Origin: Ifrita kowaldi
Lineage: Eukaryota; Chordata; Aves; Passeriformes; Cinclosomatidae
NCBI GenBank assembly: GCA_013398055.1
Contig: VZRS01014559.1
Coordinates: 83,354 to 147,353 of the forward strand
DNA length: 64,000 bases
Direction: 5' to 3'
Made by a program: the position numbers and the translations under genes. This document shows positions 24,240-36,700 of the stretch, one piece after another (positions within the stretch are counted from its first letter, which is position 1; every line of letters starts with the position of its first letter). The notes below the pieces were generated by a model. The model had not been told where the DNA came from. It saw nothing but the letters and a program-made list of their open reading frames with translations, and ran no database searches.

Positions 24240-27200
24240 TTACCTAGCTACCTGGATGACGTTTACAACCCTTCCTAACCACCATTCCCAATTGCAGAGT
24301 GAGAGAGCAAGGATGGTAGAATGCCACCGCCCTTTTTAAATGCAATAATTGTAGATGAACCAAATGCAATGAAGGAAATATTGAATACTAGCTGATTTCA
24401 CACTAATATATGATGCTTGGAATAATCACTGGTGAACATGATTAGATGTGAACAACAGGCTTAAACCACAACAAAAGCTCTGTTAGGAACTGAAGGAAAA
24501 ATGTTTTGTTTTCTTTGTTAGAAGCAGCTTTGAATTTTAGGTTTATAGACTGATTCAGAACAACCTGAAGCCAGGGAAAGACTTGGCTGACTTCAACAGC
24601 ACTGAGTCAGAGTTTTGGGTATAAACAGAGTAAGGCCTAGAGCAATGAGGAGTATGTAGAGCAACCTCTCACTTTGCTGTCCTGTTGATGGAACAGAAAA
24701 TCTCACCAGGAGGTTGGAAAACAAATAAAATGAACAGGTAGGCTTCTTAGGAGTGTCCTTGTTCTTGCCATTGTAAAATGAGCTGAATTGAGATTAACAG
24801 TCAATTACTAAATGGTTTGGCAACAGCTAAACCAAGCAAACACTTGTGAAGAATACTGCTTAAAAAAAGCGGGATTATAAAAGAGAGTCCTTGCACTAAA
24901 TATAATGTATAGAAACACACACAAAAAGAAAAATGCCAAGAAAGAAACAGATTGTATCCAAGGTTTCCAAATGGTGTTTCATGTAACGGTAAAATTAATT
25001 TCCATAGTAAATGGAGATACAAAGTGAGCTATAAAAATTAAGATCCAGCCTTTTCCCTCATGCAAATTTTGCTAAAACAGCCCAAAGCCTTTTTCTTCGC
25101 ACACAGCTCAACACAGAGGTATGAGCTGCCATGCCCACTGCTATCACATGACAGGAGGTAACTAAAATGCACAGGCCCAGACTAGATCCAGGTGGTGCTG
25201 CTGCTGCCATCATCACAGTACAATGTAATTCTCATTGCAAAACCAGACATGGAGTTTGGAAATGTACAGGATATTAGAAGACTATAATGAAACTTTTTTT
25301 AAAATACTCATTCAGGTTTCTTTTTTTGAAGGTGGGGTAGGGTGTGTTTAATAGCTAAATAACACAGTAGACACAAGCCCAAGTCAAATCCATGGTATTC
25401 TTGCAAGAGATGTGAGCAACACTTATGCTGAGAAAGAGTGTGCAAAAATAAGAAGTAGGGGGTGAAGCAGGGGAAGAGAGCAGCCTGGTGCAGCTGTGGC
25501 TTTGTGATGTAACTTCTCCGGGTATTGTAGCTGCTGACCTTGGAGACTTCCTTCATTATGAGAAATATCCTCCAATTGTACAAACATAGGCTGACCATTA
25601 TTGTGTGCTTCACCTCTAATGACTAAAACAACCCTAAACATTATCCTGCAAGTTTCCTCTGCAGAAGAAGACGGACACTCAACTGAAAACTTCCTTCATT
25701 TTGTTGGGCTAAAAACCCAAACCACTCCTTCCCCCAAACCCACCCCCTAATACTCTTCCCCCATCTCAACAACCACACCAACATATTGCCTGTGCAACAT
25801 GGATTTAAAACCCTAGCCCAAACCACGTATTTGAAAACTGTTCTATTTAAAACTTAAATAATGGTTTTCTAAATACTTCATTGAAAAAAAAATTTACATA
25901 ATCAAGAACTTCCTATATTTAAAATCAATTCTATATTTAAAATAAAGCATGTGGGGCATTGCATGGGCATTGCAGGCTGCAGTTAGAACCAATACACCCT
26001 CCAACAATACACTAGCAGTACAGATCACTCTCCTGTATAGAATCATATTACAAAAGCTCCAATTACAAAAATCTTGAGCTTTTTTTACTTCGTGTGCCTG
26101 TTTGCTTCATAAATCCTAATTTTACTACTTGGCAAAGTGAGAAGCAGTGGATTTTTGGAATGCCTTGTGGGCATGATGAGTTTTAAACTATGAAATATAC
26201 TCACAGATGAGCAGTAGCCAAACTCCAGCCCTCAGCTCTGGCTGAGAAGAACCTCCAGCAGTGTGGTACAGGAAGGACAAGATCGTCAAAGGGACAGTGA
26301 AGCAAATTTGGTAACATGCTCTAAGGTTCAGCAAGTAGGACCATTGTCAAAGACTTCCATATCCTCTCCTGGCAGGAGTAGCTGGTTCATAAACAATTAC
26401 AACAACTGGCTTGTGTCCCCAAATCATCAGTTCTGCTGGTTAAAGTTTGTCAGCACAGCAGTGCTACAAAAGGCAGGACACTTACCCTTCAAGCCAGAGA
26501 AGTGGCTGAAATTGGATGCCTTGTCCAATTACTGAGGTGTTTATTAGCAAGGCTATTTTCACATAGGAAGATCCGGCCATCCCTCTGTAAAACAACCCCC
26601 CACCTCAATAGTCCCTGTTGCTTTGGTTCTTCTGTTGCAGCCTGCTTCTGTCATGTAGATGCTAGAAAGAAACTAATGTTTCCTGATGCCAAAAAGTGGA
26701 AGAACTCAAAACTAGTAGAAGAGCTCTCAGCATTCAAGCTCTGAAATGTTGAGTATTCTCTAGCTTTCTGGATCTGCTTCTCAACCAGCACAAGAGCAAC
26801 AGAAATCACTTTCTTCAGCTCAACAGAGTATTGGAAACATTTGCTATATTTTTGGACGAGTCCTAAGTTTACCTACAGTAAAGACAATCAGTTTATCAAA
26901 GACTGTAAAAAAAACCCCTACCCAAACCCCACAAAACCACAGAATCTTATCAAGAAAAAGAAAACTGGGAAGTATCATATTTCTCCTACAAAAACAAATT
27001 ACTCCAACTACAACCACATCTAGCACTTCCATCCTGAACCAGATTCCCAAAAGGATTCACCATAAACAACAGAAGAAACTGAGCTGCAACAGCAAAGTGC
27101 CACACAAAAAAGGAGACTCCACTAATATATTTTGATAATCCTGAAAACACCCATGTCACTCTACTGAAGAGGAAATCAAGCAGGGCAGAGGGGAAGGATA

Positions 27201-30200
27201 TCTGCAAAGTAAGTGTTGAATTGCTCAGACAGACCCAGAGCCATCACACCAGTCAGCATGCTGTCAAGAACAGGGTCAGTCTCCCCAGCTGGACACTGGG
27301 CATGTTACTACATTTGAACCTGCTGCACATGTACGAGTTAAGGCTCCTGTGCACTGAGGATGCCACAGAATCCTTTTTCCTTTGCCCTCTAGCACACTGT
27401 CAGAACATTCTGGCTGCTCTTCCCTTAATGGAAATGAGATTTCTATAGCTCGGCCATGCCAAGTTCCCAATGTTCACCTTGTTAATCCTCCTCAGACTCA
27501 ATGGTTTGTTGGTTTGTTGTTTTATTTTTTTTTTTTTTACCACCAGAACAGGTTCTTATTCCTTATAATTAGACATAGGATGAAACATCTGCATCAGTGT
27601 TTTCAAGAAAATAAGCAAGCTCCTGACTTAAACATGCCAGAAAGAGGGAAAGAAAGATGTTGTTCTACTGAAAAACATAACATGTTTCTTCCCAACAGTT
27701 TCTTCTAACAGTCCAAATAGTCAGTCTTACTGTTTTATCCTGACTTTTAGACACCCTTAGCCACTATTTGCTAAAAGACACAATAGTGATCAAGAGACAC
27801 AGATGAAAGAGACATATAAGAAATGTCTTCCAATGACCTTGAAAACAGTGTAAAGAAAGAAAGAAAGAAACCAAACATTGTATTTGAAGCAAATACTTTT
27901 TTTTTCACGTTAACACACCTGGTCAGGTGTGAATCAAGGGGGCTTCACTAATGCCACTGCCATTTGGACACCCTATACTACAGTTTCTACCAGAAAGTCT
28001 CAATATAACATTTCTTTGTAGAATTTCTGGTCCCACCCACCATCAGAAAAAGGTTTAATGGAGGAAAGTGGCTCTCATGGAAGCACTGGCAGGATGTGGT
28101 AACTGTATGGCATCTGCAGGTGAGACACAGCATAGGAAATAATAGCATGGGCTGCACCGATTCATTTGGAAAGACTGGGCAACACAACATATGTATTTAC
28201 ACAGGTTATTAATTCCCACTTGTATGCTCTTGCAAGCTGTTCTCATTTGGTCTTTTACTGTTTAATAGGTTGCTGCTCATGGAGGCCAATGCTAGCTCAG
28301 ACAATTGCTGGGAACATACTGGAAATGTGTGGTCACCTGTTGGCTAAACTAAGCACAGGCTCTTGGCCAGCTGTGCAGACAGAGTTCCTGGTGACCTTAG
28401 AACAACTCCAACTCCCTTTGACCCATCCATGCTGCCATACATTTCTCAATGTCTAAATGATGCATTACCCGTGTTTTCCAGCCATCATCACAAAACCACT
28501 GTGCTGCAGCTGTAACTGTCCTCACTACCTCTCAAGTGCACATTGGTTGACAAACTCGACCTGGGCAGCCACAAGAGGAAACTACTCATCATGAAGTCCT
28601 TGGTGCCTATGGTCTCCCGGCCACAGACAGAAGAAAGTCTCCAGATTACTTTTATCAATTAGATCACAACTCCTCAGATGAACTAATGAGCTACTTATGA
28701 GCACAAGCAACTACCTATTGTCATGAGAGCAATTGCTCCTAACACAGCTGTAACACATATGCATGTGCTTGCTTGCTATCTCTGCCATCACTTTGAGACA
28801 GACAACTGATCTGAACCAGAGAAGTCAGCTTGGAGTGAGCGCTCACACTTCTATGTAACAACACGCATTGACACATACAGAGAACATTTAATTTATTAGT
28901 AACAATGCTGCTCGAAGAAGGAGTCAGCAACAATGCAACAAAAGTAGTTTTGCCATTTAACCAACCAGTTTGGAGACTCAAAAGCTTACAATCAGGGCAG
29001 AGCTACCACTAAATGAGTGTACAGAAATTCCTCTCTTTAAAGAAGAACCCATAAACCTTCCTTAAGAACAACTATTACTGACCCTGGACTTGCAATGCCA
29101 CAATCAAATAAACCACTTCAAACACTGTTTTCTGGTGACATACAAAAACCATGCTGTAGCCTGCATTAATTAATTCTTCCAACAATGTTATTATGGTAAA
29201 AGTAGGACATAGGACAAACAAATCCTTTTTCTATTTCTGCAACAGCCTGTGGGTGAAACCGTGGCCTTGCAAAATGGCCAACAAAAGTTTGTTCCCCTTG
29301 GACCGTACTATTTACACACAGGTTTGCATTTTGGATTTCTAGTCTATCCGTAAAAGTGTGACATTCTTGCAAAAGTCAAACAAGTATGAGGCATTACCAT
29401 CACTGCACTCTAAGCATCCTCTCTTCTGCACTGTGCGTTTGTAATGGCTGTATGGATCAGAACACTGGCATTAGCTTAGCATACAAAGTCTGCATAGCAC
29501 AGCACACGGCTTGCAGTGTGTCACTGATGTCTCCCCTCCCCTGCAACAACCACAAAAACCAGACACTGAAAACATGGAACAAAAATTACCAGTGTTATGT
29601 CTTTGACTCTTGTGGTGCAAAAGTCAGTCATTAATTACCTTTGTGTTTCTCATAAAGTGATCCTGTTGGTAGTGAACTTCTAATCAAGAAAAAAAAATAC
29701 TATCTCTATCATACCATGTATTTTAGATCTATAAGCTCAAAAAAAAGGAAAGAAAACTGAAAAGCAACAAAGTCATTGCCTGGTTTGTTTCCTTAGCATT
29801 CATACATTGCTCATGCAGTCCTGCCTCTGGAATTAACCATTGGTGAGTTCATGTCAATTAAATATTTTCAATTATTCTTGCTGAACAATCCCACAATTGC
29901 TGCTCGGCTGGGAACAGTCTACGTATTGATTCTACAGCAGCAGGATAGGAAATGAGTGTTTAAATTTAACGTCTTTCACATTAGCATGACTGATATTGCA
30001 GCATGTTGTCTTTACTTGCGTATCTTTCAGCATCAGTACTAGTTGAATCAGACATTACAATCAGAAAAGCAAATCAGACATGACCACAAGACTCTCAAAA
30101 GATTATTTCCTAAACTGCAATCCCACCCTTCCATCAATCTTTGCTATTATCATTTAAATTGGAATTCTGAAATCCGTTTAACAATATACACTCAGTGCAC

Positions 30201-33200
30201 TGAATCTTTGCTACAAGATGGTCCTTAAAATGGCCGTCAATCATAAAGCCAACTATTTCATGGTCATGTTCCTCCAAGGGGTACATCAAGACCTCAGAAA
30301 TGCTATACAAAGGTAGCACATATTTTTAGTAGAACAGAATTTTAGGAAAACCCCAAAACATTATTAAAATATTCAAAAAAACTATTAAAAAGAACCAATT
30401 AAAAACCATGATTAAAGAATAAATTAGTCCACAGAAGATCCCTTTTCATCTAAGCAATGGAGAAAAGCAGAAGAAAATAACATTCAATGCTAATTATGAT
30501 TTAATTATTTCTTAGTCTTTTTTTAAGGTAACATACTGGAACAACACAACTGAGACCGTATTCTCTGTAAATCTACAAAACACGTGTCTACCATGTTATA
30601 CTAGATACAGCACTCTACTGCAGCTGCTGTTTTCACAAGGTCTTTCAAACTCACTATCAAACAGATATGGTGCCATTCTAATGAACTGCAATTGGCTTGG
30701 GGGATGGGGAAAGACTAATTTCCTGAATTAAGACTTTCCTATTCTTTCGTACTATAATTACAGCTAAAAGCAGCTGTGTCATTCGGGTACCAAAACATGG
30801 AAATTAGTGCTGCAGAAATACAGATGTGTTCACTCCGAAGCAGCATTCAATCATACTGCCATCTCCTTTGGGGTCAGATCCTGCCCATGGGACTTTCTGC
30901 CAGTCCTCAGAAGATGAAGTACCCCAAGAATTCCACCAGCTCCCTCTAGTGATAATCAGGTTGTGACCAAACAGGTTCTGCTGGGCCTATTCATGGGCCT
31001 CTGCCTCCAGTGACCTCTAGCTCTCAAGTCTCACAACAGCACCTGAAATACCATCTTCAGGTGGGAGGCATCTACCTTTGGTGGAAGAAAACAATGCTCA
31101 GTAACAGCTCCTGGTGGCAAAGGATCCAGGCACAAGGCACTCTTAAGGGAAGAGGAACTGAACTAAGGCATCGTGCCCAAGTCAAATCTTGAGGCTTTGA
31201 CAGGACAGGATTTGGTTCAGGTGCTAGCTCCAAAAGAGAGTTCTTCCAACAACAGACTTATAAATGGTAAGTTAAAAGCCAAAATAAAGCAACTTTCATC
31301 TTTTACAGATCTTCGCAGCAGAAAAGTAGCCCTGCTCTGTGCTCTCCATAAGCACAAAGACAAAGGAAACAAAACAAACTGGAAGTTTGCACTAAAGGTG
31401 AGGAGAAAAAAACCTCAAAAAATCAAAACACCACAGGCCTTCCTCAGCATCTGTGCTGAATCAGGTGGAATTTTCCTCCAAAAAGTCAGGCACCATCTTT
31501 GAGGAAACTGCAACCATGTCAACAATAGTACTTGCCTGTCAGGCAAAACATCCTGGGCTTTTTTGTGTTACACTCCATTGACTCTCAGGATTTTGATCAA
31601 TTACACTCTGCTCTAAGACGAAGACACCGGGCTTACTAAAGGAGCACTACTTAGAGGCATACAAAGGGCTCAAGGAAAATTAAGATGTGTCCTGTGGAAC
31701 CATTGCAATTACAAAGCCATTACGGAATTCTTCCTAGGCAGACTTTGTAATTGTCTATGATATGTATTAGCCTATGATTAAGGTGCAATGAATATAAAAA
31801 TATTACCACAACAGAAATTAGTTTCCATTCAATTTTCATTACAATTTTTTATTATTATTATTTTAATTATTAAACTCTTCCTATCTCAGCCCATCAGTTT
31901 TCTCGCTATTAACCCTCCAACTGTCTCCCCATCCCATCAAGGGCAGAGTGAGCAAGCGGCTCTGTGGGGCTGAGCTGCTGTCTGGGTTAAACCATGATAA
32001 GCGTCTAAACAGTGCGTTGCTAAGTAGCATTAACAACAAGGTTCTATTAAAGTTTACTGTTAGTAAGTTGGTCTTGATAACACTAGGATCATGAATGAAT
32101 GAATGAATGTTGCCAAGAAAGAATCAGGATTTTGTTTTTAGTTATTTAAGATTATAAAACAGTAATCTGAAAAACATAAGACATTTCTACTTTTCTGTTA
32201 AAATAAAATGAAGACCTAATATTTACAAGCTCATTTTGCAAAGAACTCAAAGATCATCCTTAACATTGTAAATTATATTTACAAAGAGCAAAAAGAAAAG
32301 TAATCACCATTGGTTAGAGGGTACAGAGTTGTCAGGGCTATATAACCTTGCACTGCTAATGGAGTCACTTTATCGTAATGATAAGGAGTCACAGTACCTT
32401 AGAAGTCATGAGAGACACTTCTATCTTTCCTTGCCTTAAAGAAAAAAGGCTCAGCTGTGGACACAGCACCACAAGAGTAACTTCACCAACCCTCATTTGC
32501 ATAGTTCTTCATGGAACTATGGCACAAGGCTGAACTTAGACAGTGAACTATAGACAGAAGGCTGATCTGCTGAGGCTAGTGAAAGTGGGCAACACCCTCA
32601 TCTCCGGGACTCGGCTAACACACACCTGTCAGTCTGTCCTCTCCTGGGATCTCACATCTGCTCTGTGGAACGAGAAAACAGGCAGAAGAGGTTGGAACTC
32701 CACGCCTGCTCTCCTTTTGTACCAAGAAGGCTTTGTGTGAAACAAAAATGAGTTCCTTTAGTCAGGCAGAGCTTAACATTAACAGAAAATACATATTTTT
32801 TAAAATGTGAAAATTAACTATCCTGTTATGTAAGAGTAGTACAGGTTGGATTCTCTGATCATCTTCTCAAATAGTCTTCACACCCACTAGAACATGTTTT
32901 ATGTAAGTACTTTCTCACTTGCAGTCTAAGTCCTCAGCTATCTGGAACCAGTCCTGTTCCAAAGCCCATGCAGTTGGATTTGAGCAGAGAGCAGGCCTCA
33001 AGGCATTAGCTCGAGGATCCACCACAGTAAAGTAATTAATCTCAGTTTTAATGGCAATACATTTTCAGAGCTAGATTTCCTACTGCTTGAAATGCAGAAA
33101 ATAAAACTTAGCACCCATAAGAGTTCTGTCTCAGTTAAAAATTAACTACTATATACCTATAAGACCCCCATATTGTGAACTGTCCTACTGGAACCAGAGG

Positions 33201-33320
33201 ATATATTCATACAAATGACAAAAATAGAATCCTAATCCATACGCACTTTATTAAAGCAAAGGACTGTACTAGGCTAAACACCTCACCCTAGTACAGAACT
33301 GAAGAAAATTTAAGGAGAGC
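24240..33320. other. Gene-poor interval, TM4SF1 upstream side
   Basis: AT-rich, no recognised exon or RNA gene. Small low-complexity patches include a T run at 27527-27539, GAAA repeats near 27.86 kb and a TGAA tract at 32091-32109. Open frames up to about 110 codons occur on both strands, match no family I know and overlap each other. Confidence 0.6.
32091..32109. repeat. (TGAA)n microsatellite
   Basis: About four and a half copies of a 4-nt unit. Confidence 0.8.
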
Positions 33321-33329
33321 AATTCCAAA

Positions 33330-33582
33330 TTGGTAGTACAAGCCATAAGGAAGTGGCCTCAAGTTGTGCCAAGGGAGGTTTAGATGAGATATTAGGAAAA
33401 ATTTCTTAACCAAAAGGTTTGTCCAGCCCTGTGGTGCTGTCCCCATCCCCAGAGGGATTTAAAAGCTGTGTAGATGTGGCACTTGGGTACATGGGTTATG
33501 GTGGCCTTGGCAGTGCTGGGGGAATGGTTGGACTCAATGGTCCCAGAGGGCTTTTCTAAACTGATTCCATACATCTATGATA
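33330..33582 (+). mobile_element. CR1 LINE 3'-end fragment
   Basis: Shows the standard CR1 tail order: GGCCTCAAGTTGTGCCAAGG, GATATTAGGAAAAATTTCTT, GTAGATGTGGCACTTGG, GGTTGGACTCAATGG and a terminal ATCTATGATA. It is 5'-truncated and non-coding. The exact 5' edge is approximate. Confidence 0.88.
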
Positions 33583-33663
33583 ATCTGAAACAACTGAGAA
33601 ACACCAAAGTTTTGATGGACACTTGGAAATTATAGGTGTTATCATATGAAAGACAAAATACTA

Positions 33664-33740
33664 CCAAAGTCCTCTAATAGCTATATGGAGCCAAAGTCCT
33701 CTAATAGCTATATGGAGCCAAAGTCCTCTAATAGTTATAT
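33664..33740. repeat. 27-nt tandem repeat, about 2.9 copies
   Basis: A 27-nt unit beginning CCAAAGTCCTCTAATAG occurs at 33664-33690 and 33691-33717, then as a diverging partial copy to 33740. The unit is a multiple of three, so it produces a repeated peptide in one frame, but no coding evidence surrounds it. Confidence 0.85.
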
Positions 33741-36700
33741 AATACCTATATCCATAAGACATTTCAACTTTATAACTAATTATTGGTTACGTTCAAACAC
33801 AATCCTGCCAATAAATTTAAGTAAACACTCCTATCTAAAGTACACAAACCCAGACTAACACAGCCTGGTACTTACACACATGGGAATTTCTACCTCTGCG
33901 TAAGTAATCACTGTGCTCATGGATTTTTTTATGTTCCTTTAATAAAGCTGTCATTATACAAAACATTAAGATGACTTTTAGCTACATGATTTTACTAAGC
34001 ATGGACCTTACTGAATTTTACCTGACTGCAAACCCCATTAGCCTCCAATATTTCATTTCTGCCCTTCAAACACACTAATGAAACAAAACCACTAAATAGA
34101 AAGATCACTGCTGACAGCCAGCTCATTGGGAAGCAGAACCACGAGGTGGGTATTTGGAGAGCTTCACTGTAGGGTCCTTCTTCCATGCTCTCCTCCACAG
34201 ACACCGGCGCAAGTCCTGCCATGCTGAGCTCTCAGCTGGGGACAGAAATTCCGGGCTTGGACATCTGCCACAGAAAGCAGAGGAACTCTTGGGAGAGCTG
34301 CAGTCCTCTTTGTTTGAAGACAGGCTCCCTCTTCTCCCCTCCGGCCAAGGAAGACAGATTGGCTGGGATGCTGCTGGTACTGCACATGCTGCCCGATGTG
34401 ATTGAGATCAGTTCTGAACAAAACAACTGCCAAGAGGTACCAACACCTACAGACACAGAGACTTAATAGCTCCAACCTCTGCCATAGCATCCCTTTGCTT
34501 CTCTGATCATGCTGACTGAGATCTAAGGTTTAAACCAACTCTTTCTCTTTTTTTAACTGTTCTCTGACTGTCCAAGCAAAATTTTTAATGTTACTGTTAG
34601 GCAAGAGGAAAATATCATGCAGTCATTACACAGTAATTTTTTAAATTGAACACCTTCAAAACTTTTTTAAAATTAGGTTAAGATATCAGTGCACCTCTTC
34701 CCTTTTTATACTTTTTAGCTGATTTACAAGCCACAGATTACTTGTTTCTAATAGGTCTTTACTGCCTTACTACTTTAGCAATTGTTATTTTATTTTTTCT
34801 AACTACTTTTAATTTTTTTTAAGTAGCACATAGGTATACATGGACTAACATTATAAAAATCCAAGGGCTAATGTTATAAAAACAAACAATTTTTTAGCCA
34901 AATTATTTAACAGAGACATACTTCAAATAGTTGTGAGGGAAGTCTAATAGCCATCACATGTACAGAAGCAGATCAAAGTCTCCAATGACAGAATTCCTCA
35001 TACTACAGAGAGAAAACACTTCTAAAAGTTGAACAGCTGAGAACACTCCTTAGCATCAGGTCTGGGCAGGCTGTTTTTTTAGGTACCCAACCCTTGTCCG
35101 GTCAGCACAGATTGAGATTGCAACAGTGAGGCTGAGTTCCACAGCCTCAGCCAGCACATGTGGAGTCAGCTGTGTTATGAACCACGTCTGAAAGCAGCAG
35201 CAGCAAAGGTACAATTGCATTAGATTTACCACATACTGTAACATGTCCCATTTTACTGCATAATAAAGAGCAGTAAAAAGCAGTGTGTATCCAGACATTA
35301 TTCACATAACTCAAGGTACTAATTTCATCATATTGCTCACAGCATCGTGCAGTAGTTAGCAATGAGAAATTCTGAAAAGGTATAAAGTTGTTTATAAAAA
35401 ATCAGTTCAATCATACTGGAAATTTTCTTTGAAGTTTATTTTGTAGCTTGCAAAATATAATATTTTCAACACCAAATTCAAAATGGTTTCATAATAAGAA
35501 CCTCTCTCCAATAAAATCACACTTTGATTAGTAGTAGAAGACCATTCATTGTACAGTTTACTTGAACTGGAGCCTTGCCTTTGACCTGTGTTGAGGAATA
35601 CTTCTTTTGAACTACAAGTGGCTGAAAATTTTTACGGATTCATTCTTCTGTGTCTAAATCATACTTTCAGAGTTGATCAGACTTGAAAAATAAACATGCC
35701 TCTGAAATTTCTTACTGGATACAAAAGACATACCTTTAACGTTAGAACTCTCCAAAATGTTTAGAGTCAAAGCTGTGATTCTTTCTCCATTTGGAGGCAT
35801 TTCCCAAACATTCACACACTACAGAGAGCAAAAAAAGCTTTTTCTTCATACTTTAAGCAAAAAACTCCCCATGATTAGAGTTTTTTATTAAAACCAGCAA
35901 AGAGTGAATGTATTTCTTCATAATACAAACTCCCAAAAGCAAGGTAGTCTTTCCCCACTTCTCTAAATCAATCTTTTAGAATAAGATATAAGCATTACAA
36001 ATTAGCACAGTGTTCTGCAGCAGCAATCCAATTTGCCCAATCCAAGGTAAGTTCTAATACCAACATTATTGCTACATGAGGGGAAATCTTGTTCCTTTAC
36101 ACAGAATAGATTTCACTTGCAGATGAGTTACAGAAGGGTGGTTTTCATAAGGCACTTGAAATTTGTTTATATGTAACAGTCAAAACAGTTTATGAGAAAT
36201 ATGCAAAGTTATGAAAAGCCCTTTTTTTACCTTCAGCGCATAATCTCTAAATGACTCGTCAAAGAAAAAAGCCTGGAGTGCCAGTCTGCTTGCATGCAAG
36301 AGGACATCAGTAGAAGCAAGGTGCCCTGCAAATACTGCCAAATGTACTTGCACCTGAACTTTTACTTTGTGGGAAAACTGTTACCCTAGTCCTGAGCTCC
36401 AGGACCCAGATCCCTGGGCTGCTGCTGCTCTCCTGCACTGAGTGCCTCTCAAAACCTTTTGCTACTTGAGATGGCACATAAGAAGGCAGCACAGCCAGCA
36501 TGACCTGCCGACTGATAAGGTGTTTGATATGAAGATGTGGTTTAGTAAGTCCTCAGGCTGAGGAAGTCCTGTGATTTCCCTAGTGTTGAGGAGGCATTTT
36601 AATGATCTTTTGTTCAGAATTGGGCACCCCAACGTTTTCTACATCTGCACTCCAAGAGCAGGGATGTTTGCTCCACTTTTAAAATGTGCCTCTGCACACT

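Noticed and set aside
33664..33740. CRISPR-like or coding repeat
   Set aside because: The units are directly adjacent with no spacers, in a vertebrate genome, and the repeated peptide frame has no supporting exon signals.
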